Origin: Methylohalomonas sp964522485
GTDB lineage: Bacteria; Pseudomonadota; Gammaproteobacteria; Methylohalomonadales; Methylohalomonadaceae
Assembly (NCBI GenBank): GCA_964522485.1
Contig: CAZFUS010000021.1
Coordinates: forward strand, 1 to 35,106
DNA: 35,106 nucleotides
Direction: 5' to 3'
Made by a program: the position numbers and the translations under genes. Positions 15,843-23,283 of this stretch are shown in pieces. Under the pieces are notes generated by a model, which had not been told where the DNA came from, searched no databases, and worked only from the letters and a program-made list of their open reading frames with translations. Within the stretch, counting starts at the first letter, position 1. Every line of letters starts with the position of its first letter.

Positions 15843-17714
15843 TTATGCGGCTCTGAGCTGATCAAGCTCTGCGCGATGTTTATGCTGATGTTTAATGAAG
15901 TATTGTCTGAGTATTTTGGCGCCAGCCAGGCGTGAAGCCTCGCTGGGATTGCTTTCAATGGATAAGCGGATGCGTTCCAGCATCATCTTCAAACCGACCG
16001 CATCCGTCAGTATCTGTAATTCGCCGTTGATTAAACGCTGCCAGCTTGGATGATTAATATCCGGGATTCCCTGCGAGACTTCGTCATCTGCCCCAGCCTG
16101 GGTCACAGGCGAATCGAATCCGGCCAGCGAATTGATTTCGGCGGCATGTCGGTGTGGGTTCTTGGTGAAGTACTGACGCAGCATTTTGGCACCGGCCAGG
16201 CGGTTAGCCTCGGTGGGCTTTTTGGCAATTGCCTGGCGAATGCGCTCAAGCAGCATTTTCAGGCTGACTGCGTCAGTGTGAATCGCGATGTCACCATTGA
16301 TCAGACGTTGCCAGTTGGGATGATTGTAAGCGGGCAGGGCGCTGATACTCACCGCACCGCTTACCGGGGTCGCGCTGGCACCGTCCAGTAGCCGCCGGAT
16401 TTCGGCCTCATGCCGGTACCGGTTCTTGGTGAAATACTGGCGCAGGATTTTAGCGCCTGCCAGGCGATTGGCCTCGGTTGGGTTTTTGTTGAGAGCCTGA
16501 CGGATGCGTTCGAGCAGCATCTTGAGGCTGAGGACTTCACTTTGGATGTTCAGGTCGCCCCGGATCAACTGTTGCCATACCGGATCCCGTTCGGTGGGCA
16601 GGGATTGATCAGCAGCCGCGGCTGCCGCGCGTCCAGCCACCGCAGCCGTTTGTCCGGGCTGGGAACCGCCGCGTATCTGTCCTAGTTCATGACTGAGCCG
16701 ATTTTGATGTTTGCCGAAAAACTGGCGCAGTATACGTATACCGGCCTGCTCATTGGTGGGACTGGGATTATGCTCGATCGACTGGCGCAGCCGTTCAATC
16801 ATCATCTGCAGGCCGACAATTCGAGTATCCAGTCGCAGCTTGCCCTTGATCAGATCTTGCCACACGGGGTCAGTCTCAGACGGGAGGCCGGTAGCCGTTA
16901 CTGCGATCGTGGAGCGGCCGCTCATAGCCAGTTGTTCACCGCGTAGTGATTCCAGTTCATGTGCCAGCTGCTGCTGGTGCTTGATGAAAAACTGGCGCAG
17001 CGCATGCGCACCTACCAGGCGGGTATCTGCGGAAGGATTCTTTTCAAGGTTGCTGCGTACCCGTTGCAGCAGCATGCGCAGGGCGACCGAATCGGTTTGA
17101 ATCGGAATGTCACCGTTGATAAGACGTTGCCAGCCATCGTGTTCGGCGGGCGGTACTTCACCGGTTTCAATCAGATCGAAATCGTGACTCGTTTCTGAGG
17201 CTCTCGCAGGACTGATTTCATCATCATCGGCGGTGGTATGGCTGCCTGATACGGCACCGGTCTGTTCACTGATTTCACGTACATCGGATGAACTGATGCC
17301 GGTGATTTTTGCCGCAATCTGGTTATTTGGTGCTGCTTCGATGGCCTGGACAACAAAGTTGAGCATTGGCTCTGTAAACTTGGAATCGGGATTCGCGGCC
17401 CACTGTTGCATACAGTCGCAGTCGGGTTGACTGGACTTGACACTGTTGGGTGGCGGCAAGTGCAGGAATGTGCGCAGGCCGGCAACCTGAAGATGGCGCA
17501 AAGTAACCGCCTGGTACTCACCGGTGCGGGGCAGGGCGGTATTACAATACGGGCAGTGTGGTTGTGTTCTGCCTTTGAAGAGTCCTTTTTTACGACCATC
17601 ACCAAAACCGATGAATATATCAAGCCGGTGAGACGGCTGATCGATTTCCACTTCTTCGACTTGCCAGGGGTCATGCAAACCCAGCATCTGCTTGCAGAAA
17701 TCAAGTTCGTGCAT
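15843..17714 (-). CDS. ISL3-transposase-like zinc-finger N-terminus fused to five novel ~65-residue repeats
   Basis: The 623-aa protein begins like an ISL3-family transposase: LGLHDPWQVEEVEID (11-25), RLDIFIGF, CPYC (C54, C57), RHLQVAGLRTFLHLPPP (73-89), a second cysteine pair (C99, C101), KFTEPMLNFVVQAI and an HTH-like QIAAKITGISSSDVREI (132-148). The DDE catalytic domain is absent. After an acidic linker (155-192) come five repeats at about 195-258, 285-348, 380-443, 468-531 and 558-621. Each has the pattern WQ.LI.G...I.T..V.L, then LLERIRQ, NP(T/S)E, RLAGA..LRQ(Y/F)F.K. They are helical and separated by short Ala/Pro/Gly linkers. A GGGGGA nine bases before the ATG at 17712-17714 sets the start. 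It heads the chemosensory operon. Function is unknown; DNA or protein binding by the finger and scaffolding by the repeats are inferences. Confidence 0.85.
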   Translation of the reverse strand: MHELDFCKQMLGLHDPWQVEEVEIDQPSHRLDIFIGFGDGRKKGLFKGRTQPHCPYCNTALPRTGEYQAVTLRHLQVAGLRTFLHLPPPNSVKSSQPDCDCMQQWAANPDSKFTEPMLNFVVQAIEAAPNNQIAAKITGISSSDVREISEQTGAVSGSHTTADDDEISPARASETSHDFDLIETGEVPPAEHDGWQRLINGDIPIQTDSVALRMLLQRVRSNLEKNPSADTRLVGAHALRQFFIKHQQQLAHELESLRGEQLAMSGRSTIAVTATGLPSETDPVWQDLIKGKLRLDTRIVGLQMMIERLRQSIEHNPSPTNEQAGIRILRQFFGKHQNRLSHELGQIRGGSQPGQTAAVAGRAAAAAADQSLPTERDPVWQQLIRGDLNIQSEVLSLKMLLERIRQALNKNPTEANRLAGAKILRQYFTKNRYRHEAEIRRLLDGASATPVSGAVSISALPAYNHPNWQRLINGDIAIHTDAVSLKMLLERIRQAIAKKPTEANRLAGAKMLRQYFTKNPHRHAAEINSLAGFDSPVTQAGADDEVSQGIPDINHPSWQRLINGELQILTDAVGLKMMLERIRLSIESNPSEASRLAGAKILRQYFIKHQHKHRAELDQLRAA

Positions 17715-18292
17715 TGACAAGAATCCCCCTTCTAACGGACAAGCGCAGCGCAAGCCGCAATACATCAGACTGAATCGTTATTGAATATGTCCGAATATTA
17801 ATCACTGTAACACCCGACCATAACAGCCGGTGTATGTTGCACTTTACCGTATGCCTAAGATGCGAACCGCATCACGGGATCCAGTGTTTGTAGATTCTGT
17901 TTGCCATGATCCCAGATGGTTTGCCGGCAGGACGCAGTTACGCGTTTGTTTCGAAATCCTGAAGCTTGCCTGAACTGCCTTCATGAGCCGATTATGATAG
18001 TCACCTGAGTCTAGCGCAATATGTATATCGCAGCTACAAAGTTATTATTTTCATTATATTAATACAAATTCTTAGTGACGTGTCGAGGTTTAAGCTCGAA
18101 TATGGGGAACCAGCATCCCGCTACGCAATTACCGTCGAAAGCGGATATTTGAGTATCCGGTCGCCCTGCAGGCTGCAGGGCTACAATTGTCTATGTACCA
18201 TTACCTTGAGGGCGGGACTTCAAGTGATGCTGACGTAGGCAGCCAGCATGTGTGATACGTATTTTGACTGACTTCATCCGGAGGAAAACAGA
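17715..18292. other. 578-base divergent intergenic region, hairpin-rich, no gene seen
   Basis: This gap separates the chemosensory block (minus) from the Vgb-like gene (plus) and must hold promoters for both. I found no convincing open reading frame. It contains an AT-rich stretch at about 18037-18072 that could be promoter DNA for the plus strand. It also holds short inverted repeats at 17859-17873 (GATGCG/CGCATC), 18083-18099 (TCGAG/CTCGA), 18142-18159 (CGGATA/TATCCG), 18163-18181 (GCCCTGCAG/CTGCAGGGC), 18205-18224 (CTTGA/TCAAG) and 18227-18249 (ATGCTG/CAGCAT). No run of T follows any of them, so they do not look like plain terminators. For the minus strand, weak promoter-like hexamers TTACAG and TATTCA spaced by 17 bases lie at 17782-17810. 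Confidence 0.6.
18163..18181. repeat. 19-base perfect inverted repeat
   Basis: The arms are GCCCTGCAG and CTGCAGGGC, nine bases each, around a single G. It lies 111 bases before the Vgb-like start codon and directly follows a second hairpin (18142-18159). With no following T-tract it is more likely an operator or part of a structured leader than a terminator. Confidence 0.55.
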
Positions 18293-19294
18293 GTGCGTCT
18301 GTCAAGGTATTTGATTTTACTGATATTTCTTTTACCTGCACTTGTGCCCGGTGCAGTCGGGACCGTTGTCATCCAGGAGTGGCCGGTGCCGTGGCCGGAT
18401 ACCCGCCCGCGCGATCCCTATGTCGAAACGCTGCAACGGGTGTGGTTCGTCGGACAGTCTGGTAACTATCTGGCCTGGCTCGCGCCTGGTAGCGGCCAGT
18501 TCAGCCGCTACGATTTACCGCAGGGAGCTGCGCCGCATAATCTCCTGGTCGATGATGACGGCCAGGTCTGGTATGCCGGCAACGGTGACGCCCATATCGG
18601 CATCCTGGCTCCTGATGACGGGACAATCCGGCAGATAGATCTACCAAAAGCCAAGGCACCGGACCCGCATACCCTGGTATTCGATCAACAGGGATACATC
18701 TGGTTCAGCGTTCAGGGCGGCAATCACATAGGTCGTCTCGATATGTCCAGTCTGGATGTCAAATTACTCGAAGTACCAACAGCAAGTGCCCGTCCTTATG
18801 GGATTATTATTGATCAAAATGGCCGGCCATGGTTTACGCTGTTCGGCAGTTACAAGCTTGGTACGATCGATCCCGAGACGCTGGAATTACGCGAAATCGA
18901 GCTGCCGCGCCGGGATGCCCGCCCCAGACGCCTGGCTGTCAGTGCGGACGGAAGCATCTGGTATGTTGACTATGCGCAGGGCTATCTCGGTCGCTATGAT
19001 CCGGCTTCAGATGTCATTGAGGAATGGCGTACGCCGGCCGCGGAGAACGCCAGACCTTATGGCATGGCGGTCGATCAGTATGACCAGGTGTGGCTGGTCG
19101 AAACCGGTATTTCACCTAACAGGCTGGTGGGGTTTGATCCAGGCAGGGAACGTTTCTTTTCCAGAACCAACATCCCCAGCGGCGGTGGAACGGTGCGACA
19201 TATGTTTTATCATACGGCCAGTCACACCCTCTGGTTCGGCACCGATACGAACACCATCGCCCGCGCCGAGTTGCCTGAACCTGACATTGATTAG
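18293..19294 (+). CDS. Secreted Vgb-like (streptogramin lyase family) beta-propeller
   Basis: The 333-aa protein starts with GTG, preceded by a strong GGAGG about nine bases upstream. Residues 1-23 form a signal peptide (RLSRYLILLIFLLPALVPGA). The rest consists of about 42-residue propeller blades with the Vgb pattern: G.IWF or QVWYAG, then IG..DP, then an (I/L)..(I/L)(D/E)LP strand. Examples are GYIWFSVQGGNHIGRLD, GRPWFTLFGSYKLGTID and GSIWYVDYAQGYLGRYD. True Vgb enzymes open the streptogramin B ring in the cytoplasm; a secreted homologue outside a resistance context is more likely a periplasmic propeller of other function. It converges on the HDAC-family gene with about 41 bases between stops. 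Confidence 0.83.
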   Translation: MRLSRYLILLIFLLPALVPGAVGTVVIQEWPVPWPDTRPRDPYVETLQRVWFVGQSGNYLAWLAPGSGQFSRYDLPQGAAPHNLLVDDDGQVWYAGNGDAHIGILAPDDGTIRQIDLPKAKAPDPHTLVFDQQGYIWFSVQGGNHIGRLDMSSLDVKLLEVPTASARPYGIIIDQNGRPWFTLFGSYKLGTIDPETLELREIELPRRDARPRRLAVSADGSIWYVDYAQGYLGRYDPASDVIEEWRTPAAENARPYGMAVDQYDQVWLVETGISPNRLVGFDPGRERFFSRTNIPSGGGTVRHMFYHTASHTLWFGTDTNTIARAELPEPDID

Positions 19295-19302
19295 TCTTTT
19301 TA

Positions 19303-19326
19303 AATAAAAGGCTATATTGTTTTATT
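19303..19326. terminator. AT-rich inverted repeat between convergent genes
   Basis: The arms AATAAAA (19303-19309) and TTTTATT (19320-19326) flank a ten-base loop, with further T-rich and A-rich bases outside. It lies between the stops of the Vgb-like and HDAC-family genes and reads similarly from both sides, so it may act as a weak bidirectional terminator. The stem has no GC pairs, which lowers confidence. Confidence 0.35.
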
Positions 19327-19335
19327 AAAGTATAA

Positions 19336-20298
19336 CTACGGGTAAGTCGGATCGGTGTGGCAGCCGCCCAGCGTATGCAGGTGGACGGCAACACATTCCC
19401 GCAGGGCCTTGAGGTTATAACCACCTTCCAGCAGCGAGACGATGCGCCCGCCGGCGTATTGATCGGCTTGTTCCATAACGCGTTCCGTCATCCAGCCATA
19501 AAATTCCGTACTCAGTGACATAGTGGCCAGCGGATCGTCCCGGTGCGCATCGAAGCCTGCCGAGACCAGGATGGCTTCCGGACGAAAGCGTTCAACCGCA
19601 GGCAGGACCTTTTCTGTAAACACCTGCCTGTACTCTGTATCGGTGGCACCTGCCGGCATCGGGCAGTTGAGAATCGTGCCCCGGCCGCGGCCGGTTCCGG
19701 TTTCACTGGCGCTGCCGGTGCCGGGGTAAAACGGATACTGATGCAGGCTGATGTAATACACAGAAGGATCTGCTTCGAATGCATGCTGGGTGCCATTGCC
19801 GTGGTGCACATCCCAGTCAAGGATCAGGATCTTGTCGAGGCCGTGCTGCTTTTGCAGGTAACGCGCCAGGATGGCGATATTGTTAAACAGGCAGAATCCC
19901 AGTGCCATGTTCCGTTCGGCGTGATGGCCGGGCGGGCGTAGCAAGGCAAAACCGTTATCGGCCTCTCCTGACATCACTTTGTCACCCAGCACCAATGCGC
20001 CACCGGCGGCAAGCAGGGCGACATCGTAGGACCGGCGGCTGATGCCGACATCGGTGACATCCAGATAGGATGCGCCACTCAGGCATACTGCCGAAACACG
20101 ATCGATGTAATTTGCATCATGGATAAGTTGCAGCCATTCTTTGTCTGCCGCGACCGGATTGGTATTGATCAACAGATCAAACCATGGCTGCTTCTGCAGA
20201 TGTTCCAGCGTTGTGCTCAGGCGCGCACTGGACTCCGGATGTGCATGGCCGGTGTCATGGTCGAGAAACTGCGGGTCATACAGAAAAGCGGTTTGCAT
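19336..20298 (-). CDS. Histone deacetylase family amidohydrolase (class II / acetylpolyamine type)
   Basis: The 320-aa protein has the full zinc deacetylase signature. GHAHPESSARL (17-27) opens the domain. RPPGHHA gives the catalytic His pair H125/H126. DWDVHHGNGT gives zinc ligands D163 and H165; SAGFDAH gives the third ligand D250; LEGGYN gives the catalytic Tyr Y294. Bacterial members remove acetyl groups from small molecules such as acetylpolyamines or from proteins; the substrate here is not predictable. It starts ten bases after the stop of the DM13 gene, implying co-transcription. The conserved domain starts almost at once, so the ATG is well placed. Confidence 0.93.
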   Translation of the reverse strand: MQTAFLYDPQFLDHDTGHAHPESSARLSTTLEHLQKQPWFDLLINTNPVAADKEWLQLIHDANYIDRVSAVCLSGASYLDVTDVGISRRSYDVALLAAGGALVLGDKVMSGEADNGFALLRPPGHHAERNMALGFCLFNNIAILARYLQKQHGLDKILILDWDVHHGNGTQHAFEADPSVYYISLHQYPFYPGTGSASETGTGRGRGTILNCPMPAGATDTEYRQVFTEKVLPAVERFRPEAILVSAGFDAHRDDPLATMSLSTEFYGWMTERVMEQADQYAGGRIVSLLEGGYNLKALRECVAVHLHTLGGCHTDPTYP

Positions 20299-20308
20299 AA
20301 ATCTAAGG

Positions 20309-20794
20309 TCAACGGAAATTGAGGGCGGCCGGTGAAATCAGCACGCCAAACTGTTCGCACCAGATCACGACACTGCCATACTCGCGCAGTTCGGTACCAC
20401 TCGGCAAACGATATACCTGGCTGCCCTTGAACGCGTGTAGTCGTCCTAGATCCAGGTAGTCGAGTTCCGCCACCGGTGTTTCGGGTGTGACCTCGGCGGT
20501 GGGAACGAGGTAGACGTGATAGGCGGGGCCGGGGCCGACTTCGAAATCCTCCTGCAGATAGACAGTGTTTTCGTAAACTGTGACGTGGCCGGTGCCGTAG
20601 TGAACCGGGTCAGAGGGATTCGCATGGATGAATTCACCACGTGCAAGTATCTCACCGCGTTCGCTTTCGGGCAGGAACTCGCTGGCAACGATATCGTTCA
20701 GAAAAATAAAAGGGTAGGCAAAAATGCCGACGGCGAAACCGGCAGCGGCACCGAGTAGCAGACCCAGCAACAAACCGATGAAAAGATTTTTCAT
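20309..20794 (-). CDS. DM13-domain membrane-anchored protein
   Basis: The 161-aa protein has an N-terminal membrane anchor with glycine-rich hydrophobic residues (about 5-32: IGLLLGLLLGAAAGFAVGIF). It is followed by a DM13 domain at about 48-160. Typical features are ARGEFIHANPSDPVHYGTGH, a VYLQEDFEVGPGPAYHVYLV strand pair, YLDLGRLHAFKGSQVYRLPS and the conserved Cys in VVIWCEQFGVLISPAAL. DM13 domains are proposed to take part in redox or hydroxylation chemistry through that Cys; no member is well characterised in bacteria. The domain would lie in the periplasm. It is immediately upstream of the HDAC-family gene. Confidence 0.82.
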   Translation of the reverse strand: MKNLFIGLLLGLLLGAAAGFAVGIFAYPFIFLNDIVASEFLPESERGEILARGEFIHANPSDPVHYGTGHVTVYENTVYLQEDFEVGPGPAYHVYLVPTAEVTPETPVAELDYLDLGRLHAFKGSQVYRLPSGTELREYGSVVIWCEQFGVLISPAALNFR

Positions 20795-20915
20795 GAACCG
20801 TCGGCTACCGGAACACAGATCAATGGAATCCTACGCCTGTGGCAGTAAGCCGGCAAGCCACACCATGCCCGGACCTGTGTTAGGGTAAAGCGTACGCAAA
20901 GTCGGAGATACCAGT

Positions 20916-21614
20916 ATGTCTGAGACTGTTCTGATAACGGGTGCCAGCCGGGGGCTTGGCCTGGAGTTTGCCCGTCAATATCTCGCCGATGGCTGGGAGG
21001 TTTACGCTACCTGCCGCACGCCGGAAAAAGCGTCTGCCCTGAACCGGCTGGCAGAAACGGCCGGTGAACAGTTGCGGGTGCAGCCCTTGGAAGTGACCGA
21101 TGAAGGTCAGATTCATAAGCTGCGCGCGGCGCTTGGCAGCCATCCCGTGGATGTCCTGATCAACAACGCCGGCACCTACGGTCAGAAAAACGGCGGTTTC
21201 GGGATGACCGACGCTGCCGCGTGGGAACAGGCAATGCGCGTGAATGTCATCGCCGTCATGAAAATGATGGAGGCCTTCGTCGATAGTGTGGCCGCCAGCC
21301 GGCTGAAAATCATCGTCAACGTGTCGAGCAAGATGGGCAGCATGGCGGATAACGGCTCCGGCGGCAGTTATGTTTATCGCTCTTCCAAGGCCGCACTCAA
21401 TGCCGTCAGTGTCAGTGCTGCGCGTGATCTGAATGCCCGGGGCGTTACCGTGGTTGCTCTGCACCCCGGCTGGGTGCGAACCGATATGGGCGGTACCAAT
21501 GCCCTGATCGATGCTGAAGAGAGTGTGGCCGGTATGCGCCGGGTTATTAGTAACCTCAAGTCTGAAGACAGTGGCCGGTTCGTGGATTTCAAGGGCCAGG
21601 ACGTCCTGTGGTAG
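20916..21614 (+). CDS. SDR-family oxidoreductase (C-factor-like)
   Basis: The 232-aa short-chain dehydrogenase has the cofactor loop TGASRGLG (8-15), NNAG (83-86), a catalytic Ser in NVSSKMG (137/138), and Y154/K158 in YRSSK. The PGWVRTDMGG segment after the active site is typical of the CsgA/C-factor-like and carbonyl-reductase SDR branch. It should use NAD(P)H to reduce a carbonyl or oxidise an alcohol; the substrate is unknown. GGAG lies eight bases before the ATG. It is followed after 16 bases by an unrecognised gene and then an aldo-keto reductase, an operon with two oxidoreductases. Confidence 0.92.
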   Translation: MSETVLITGASRGLGLEFARQYLADGWEVYATCRTPEKASALNRLAETAGEQLRVQPLEVTDEGQIHKLRAALGSHPVDVLINNAGTYGQKNGGFGMTDAAAWEQAMRVNVIAVMKMMEAFVDSVAASRLKIIVNVSSKMGSMADNGSGGSYVYRSSKAALNAVSVSAARDLNARGVTVVALHPGWVRTDMGGTNALIDAEESVAGMRRVISNLKSEDSGRFVDFKGQDVLW

Positions 21615-21630
21615 GACGGGTTCATATGAT

Positions 21631-22377
21631 ATGGCGGATTCGGAAGCAACAGTTGATTTGAAACAGGCAGCCACGAGCGCCTATCGTCAGGATGGCAGAG
21701 AACCCGGCTGGTGCAGTCAGGCCATTGCCGACAGTGGCTGGCATCCGCGTCTGGATCGGTTGCGACGGGGAGGATACAGCTACCTGGGCTATCACTTCAG
21801 CGATCATGGCGTTCTGTTTCGCGGTATGCCCGGCGGCTTTCTGGCGGCGCTGGCGGAAGGCCAGTTCTGGCACGGAGCAGATGAGGCTATGTTATGCCGG
21901 CTGGAGCGTGAACTCGATGTCATTTTTTGTTCCGAGACGGCACGTGACGCACTGGCTGTTGCGAAGCCGTGGCAGACGAAGCGCGATGCCGCTGTACTGG
22001 TCTTTAACAGCAGCATATTTGCTGCACGCTGGCAAAAGCGGGCCGCGGCTGTTCTGGGTTTCGCGGATGTCGGGATGGTCTTCAAATATCCGTGCCTGGC
22101 CGAACCACTGTTGCTGTCCGAGTTAAGCGCAGTTCTGGTCGCGCCCGAGATCCATGCCGAAGCGAACAGGTTACTGGCGGGGAACCCGGAAAATGCAGCG
22201 GCGGGTCATCTTGATCGTATGCTTTGTACGCTGTCAGGACAGGCTTTCGACCAGCGCGAAGAGTGGAACAGTGCACTGGAAATGATGATTACCACGCACG
22301 GCTTCGAAGCGGCAGCAGTGGAGACCTGCGATATATATCCCGGCTGCCGCCACAGTGATAAAGCAGGCGGTTTATGA
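21631..22377 (+). CDS. Conserved protein of unknown function between two oxidoreductases
   Basis: The 248-aa soluble protein lacks a signal peptide. Conserved-looking blocks are GGYSYLGYHFSDHGVLFRGM, FWHGADEAMLCRLERELDVI, FCSETARDALAVAKPW, AAVLVFNSSIF and VFKYPCLAEPLLLSELSAVL. The order of an FRG arginine, a CSET..AL segment and a strand-rich end is faintly like ADP-ribosyltransferase-fold proteins, but the final catalytic Glu is not evident. No family is claimed. The ATG at 21631 is chosen because earlier in-frame starts lie inside the SDR gene. Its stop overlaps the next start by four bases (ATGA), so it is translationally coupled to the aldo-keto reductase. Confidence 0.75.
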   Translation: MADSEATVDLKQAATSAYRQDGREPGWCSQAIADSGWHPRLDRLRRGGYSYLGYHFSDHGVLFRGMPGGFLAALAEGQFWHGADEAMLCRLERELDVIFCSETARDALAVAKPWQTKRDAAVLVFNSSIFAARWQKRAAAVLGFADVGMVFKYPCLAEPLLLSELSAVLVAPEIHAEANRLLAGNPENAAAGHLDRMLCTLSGQAFDQREEWNSALEMMITTHGFEAAAVETCDIYPGCRHSDKAGGL

Positions 22378-23243
22378 CGTTGCAGCGCTGTCTGGGCAAT
22401 AGCGGCCGCCGGGTTTCAGCCATCGGTCTCGGTGCCATGCCACTGTCGCTGGACGAATGCCCTGACACGGACATGGCCGTGGAGGTGGTTAGTGAATTCA
22501 TTGCCGGCGGCGGGGATTTCATCGATACCGCCAACGTGTATTGCCGTCAGCCGGACGCTGTCGGTGCCAATGAACGACTCATAGCGAGAGCTCTGGCGGA
22601 AAGTCCACATGCTGAAAAGGTTATTGTCGCGACGAAAGGTGGAGTGCGCCGTACCCTCGACGGCTGGGCGGTGGATGCCAGTCCGCACTGGCTGCGTGAA
22701 TCCTGTGACCAGAGTCTGCTCGCGCTGGGCGTTGACTCCCTCTTCCTGTACCAGTTGCACGCTCCGGACCCGGATGTGGACATCCGGGAATCCGTCGCTG
22801 CGCTTGAGCGCTTGCGCGAGGTGGGCAAGATTCAATATATCGGTCTGTCCAACGTCACTGTTGCTGATATCAGCGCCGCCCGTGAAGTCGCACCGATCAC
22901 CAGCGTCCAGAACGCCCTGCATCCACGCCGCAAGGAAGCGCTGTATTCCGGCGTAGTCGAACATTGCCGGTCACAGGGGATCACTTTTATTGCTCACAGC
23001 CCGGTGGGTGGTTTCCAGCGCCGCGGCCGCTTGCATGATGACGCCGGATTACAGACGCTGGCGGAACGCTATGCCACCACGCCGGCATGCCTGAGTCTGG
23101 CCTGGCTATTGCATCTGGGACCGCATGTGTTGCCGATACCCGGTGCGCGCAGCCGAGAAAGTGTACGGGCTAGCCGCACGTCACTGACTATTACGCTTGC
23201 AGCCGAGGACGTTGCCAGTATCAACGCACTGGCGGACTGGTAG
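22374..23243 (+). CDS. Aldo/keto reductase
   Basis: The 289-aa protein is a TIM-barrel NADPH-dependent reductase. The catalytic tetrad is visible: D51 and Y56 in FIDTANVY, K88 in VATKGG, and H129 in YQLHAPD. Later motifs fit cofactor binding: IQYIGLSNV, TSVQNALHPRR, FIAHSPVGG, and VLPIPGARSRESVRA, the usual phosphate-binding end. It reduces aldehydes or ketones of unknown identity. The ATG overlaps the preceding stop by four bases. Its stop is 40 bases from the convergent isocitrate dehydrogenase gene. Confidence 0.93.
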   Translation: MTLQRCLGNSGRRVSAIGLGAMPLSLDECPDTDMAVEVVSEFIAGGGDFIDTANVYCRQPDAVGANERLIARALAESPHAEKVIVATKGGVRRTLDGWAVDASPHWLRESCDQSLLALGVDSLFLYQLHAPDPDVDIRESVAALERLREVGKIQYIGLSNVTVADISAAREVAPITSVQNALHPRRKEALYSGVVEHCRSQGITFIAHSPVGGFQRRGRLHDDAGLQTLAERYATTPACLSLAWLLHLGPHVLPIPGARSRESVRASRTSLTITLAAEDVASINALADW

Positions 23244-23283
23244 GCCGCCGCATTCCGGGGAAGCCAACTGAAGTATTATCGCC

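Noticed and set aside
16035..17140. CRISPR or DNA-level tandem repeat array
   Set aside because: The repetition is at the protein level with diverged codons and long units; there are no short identical repeats with unique spacers.
15843..17714. Active ISL3 insertion sequence
   Set aside because: No DDE catalytic domain, no terminal inverted repeats or target duplication seen; the frame is intact and integrated into an operon.
20880..21674. Minus-strand frame (264 codons) opposite the SDR gene
   Set aside because: His/Gly-rich shadow translation; the sense strand carries all SDR motifs.
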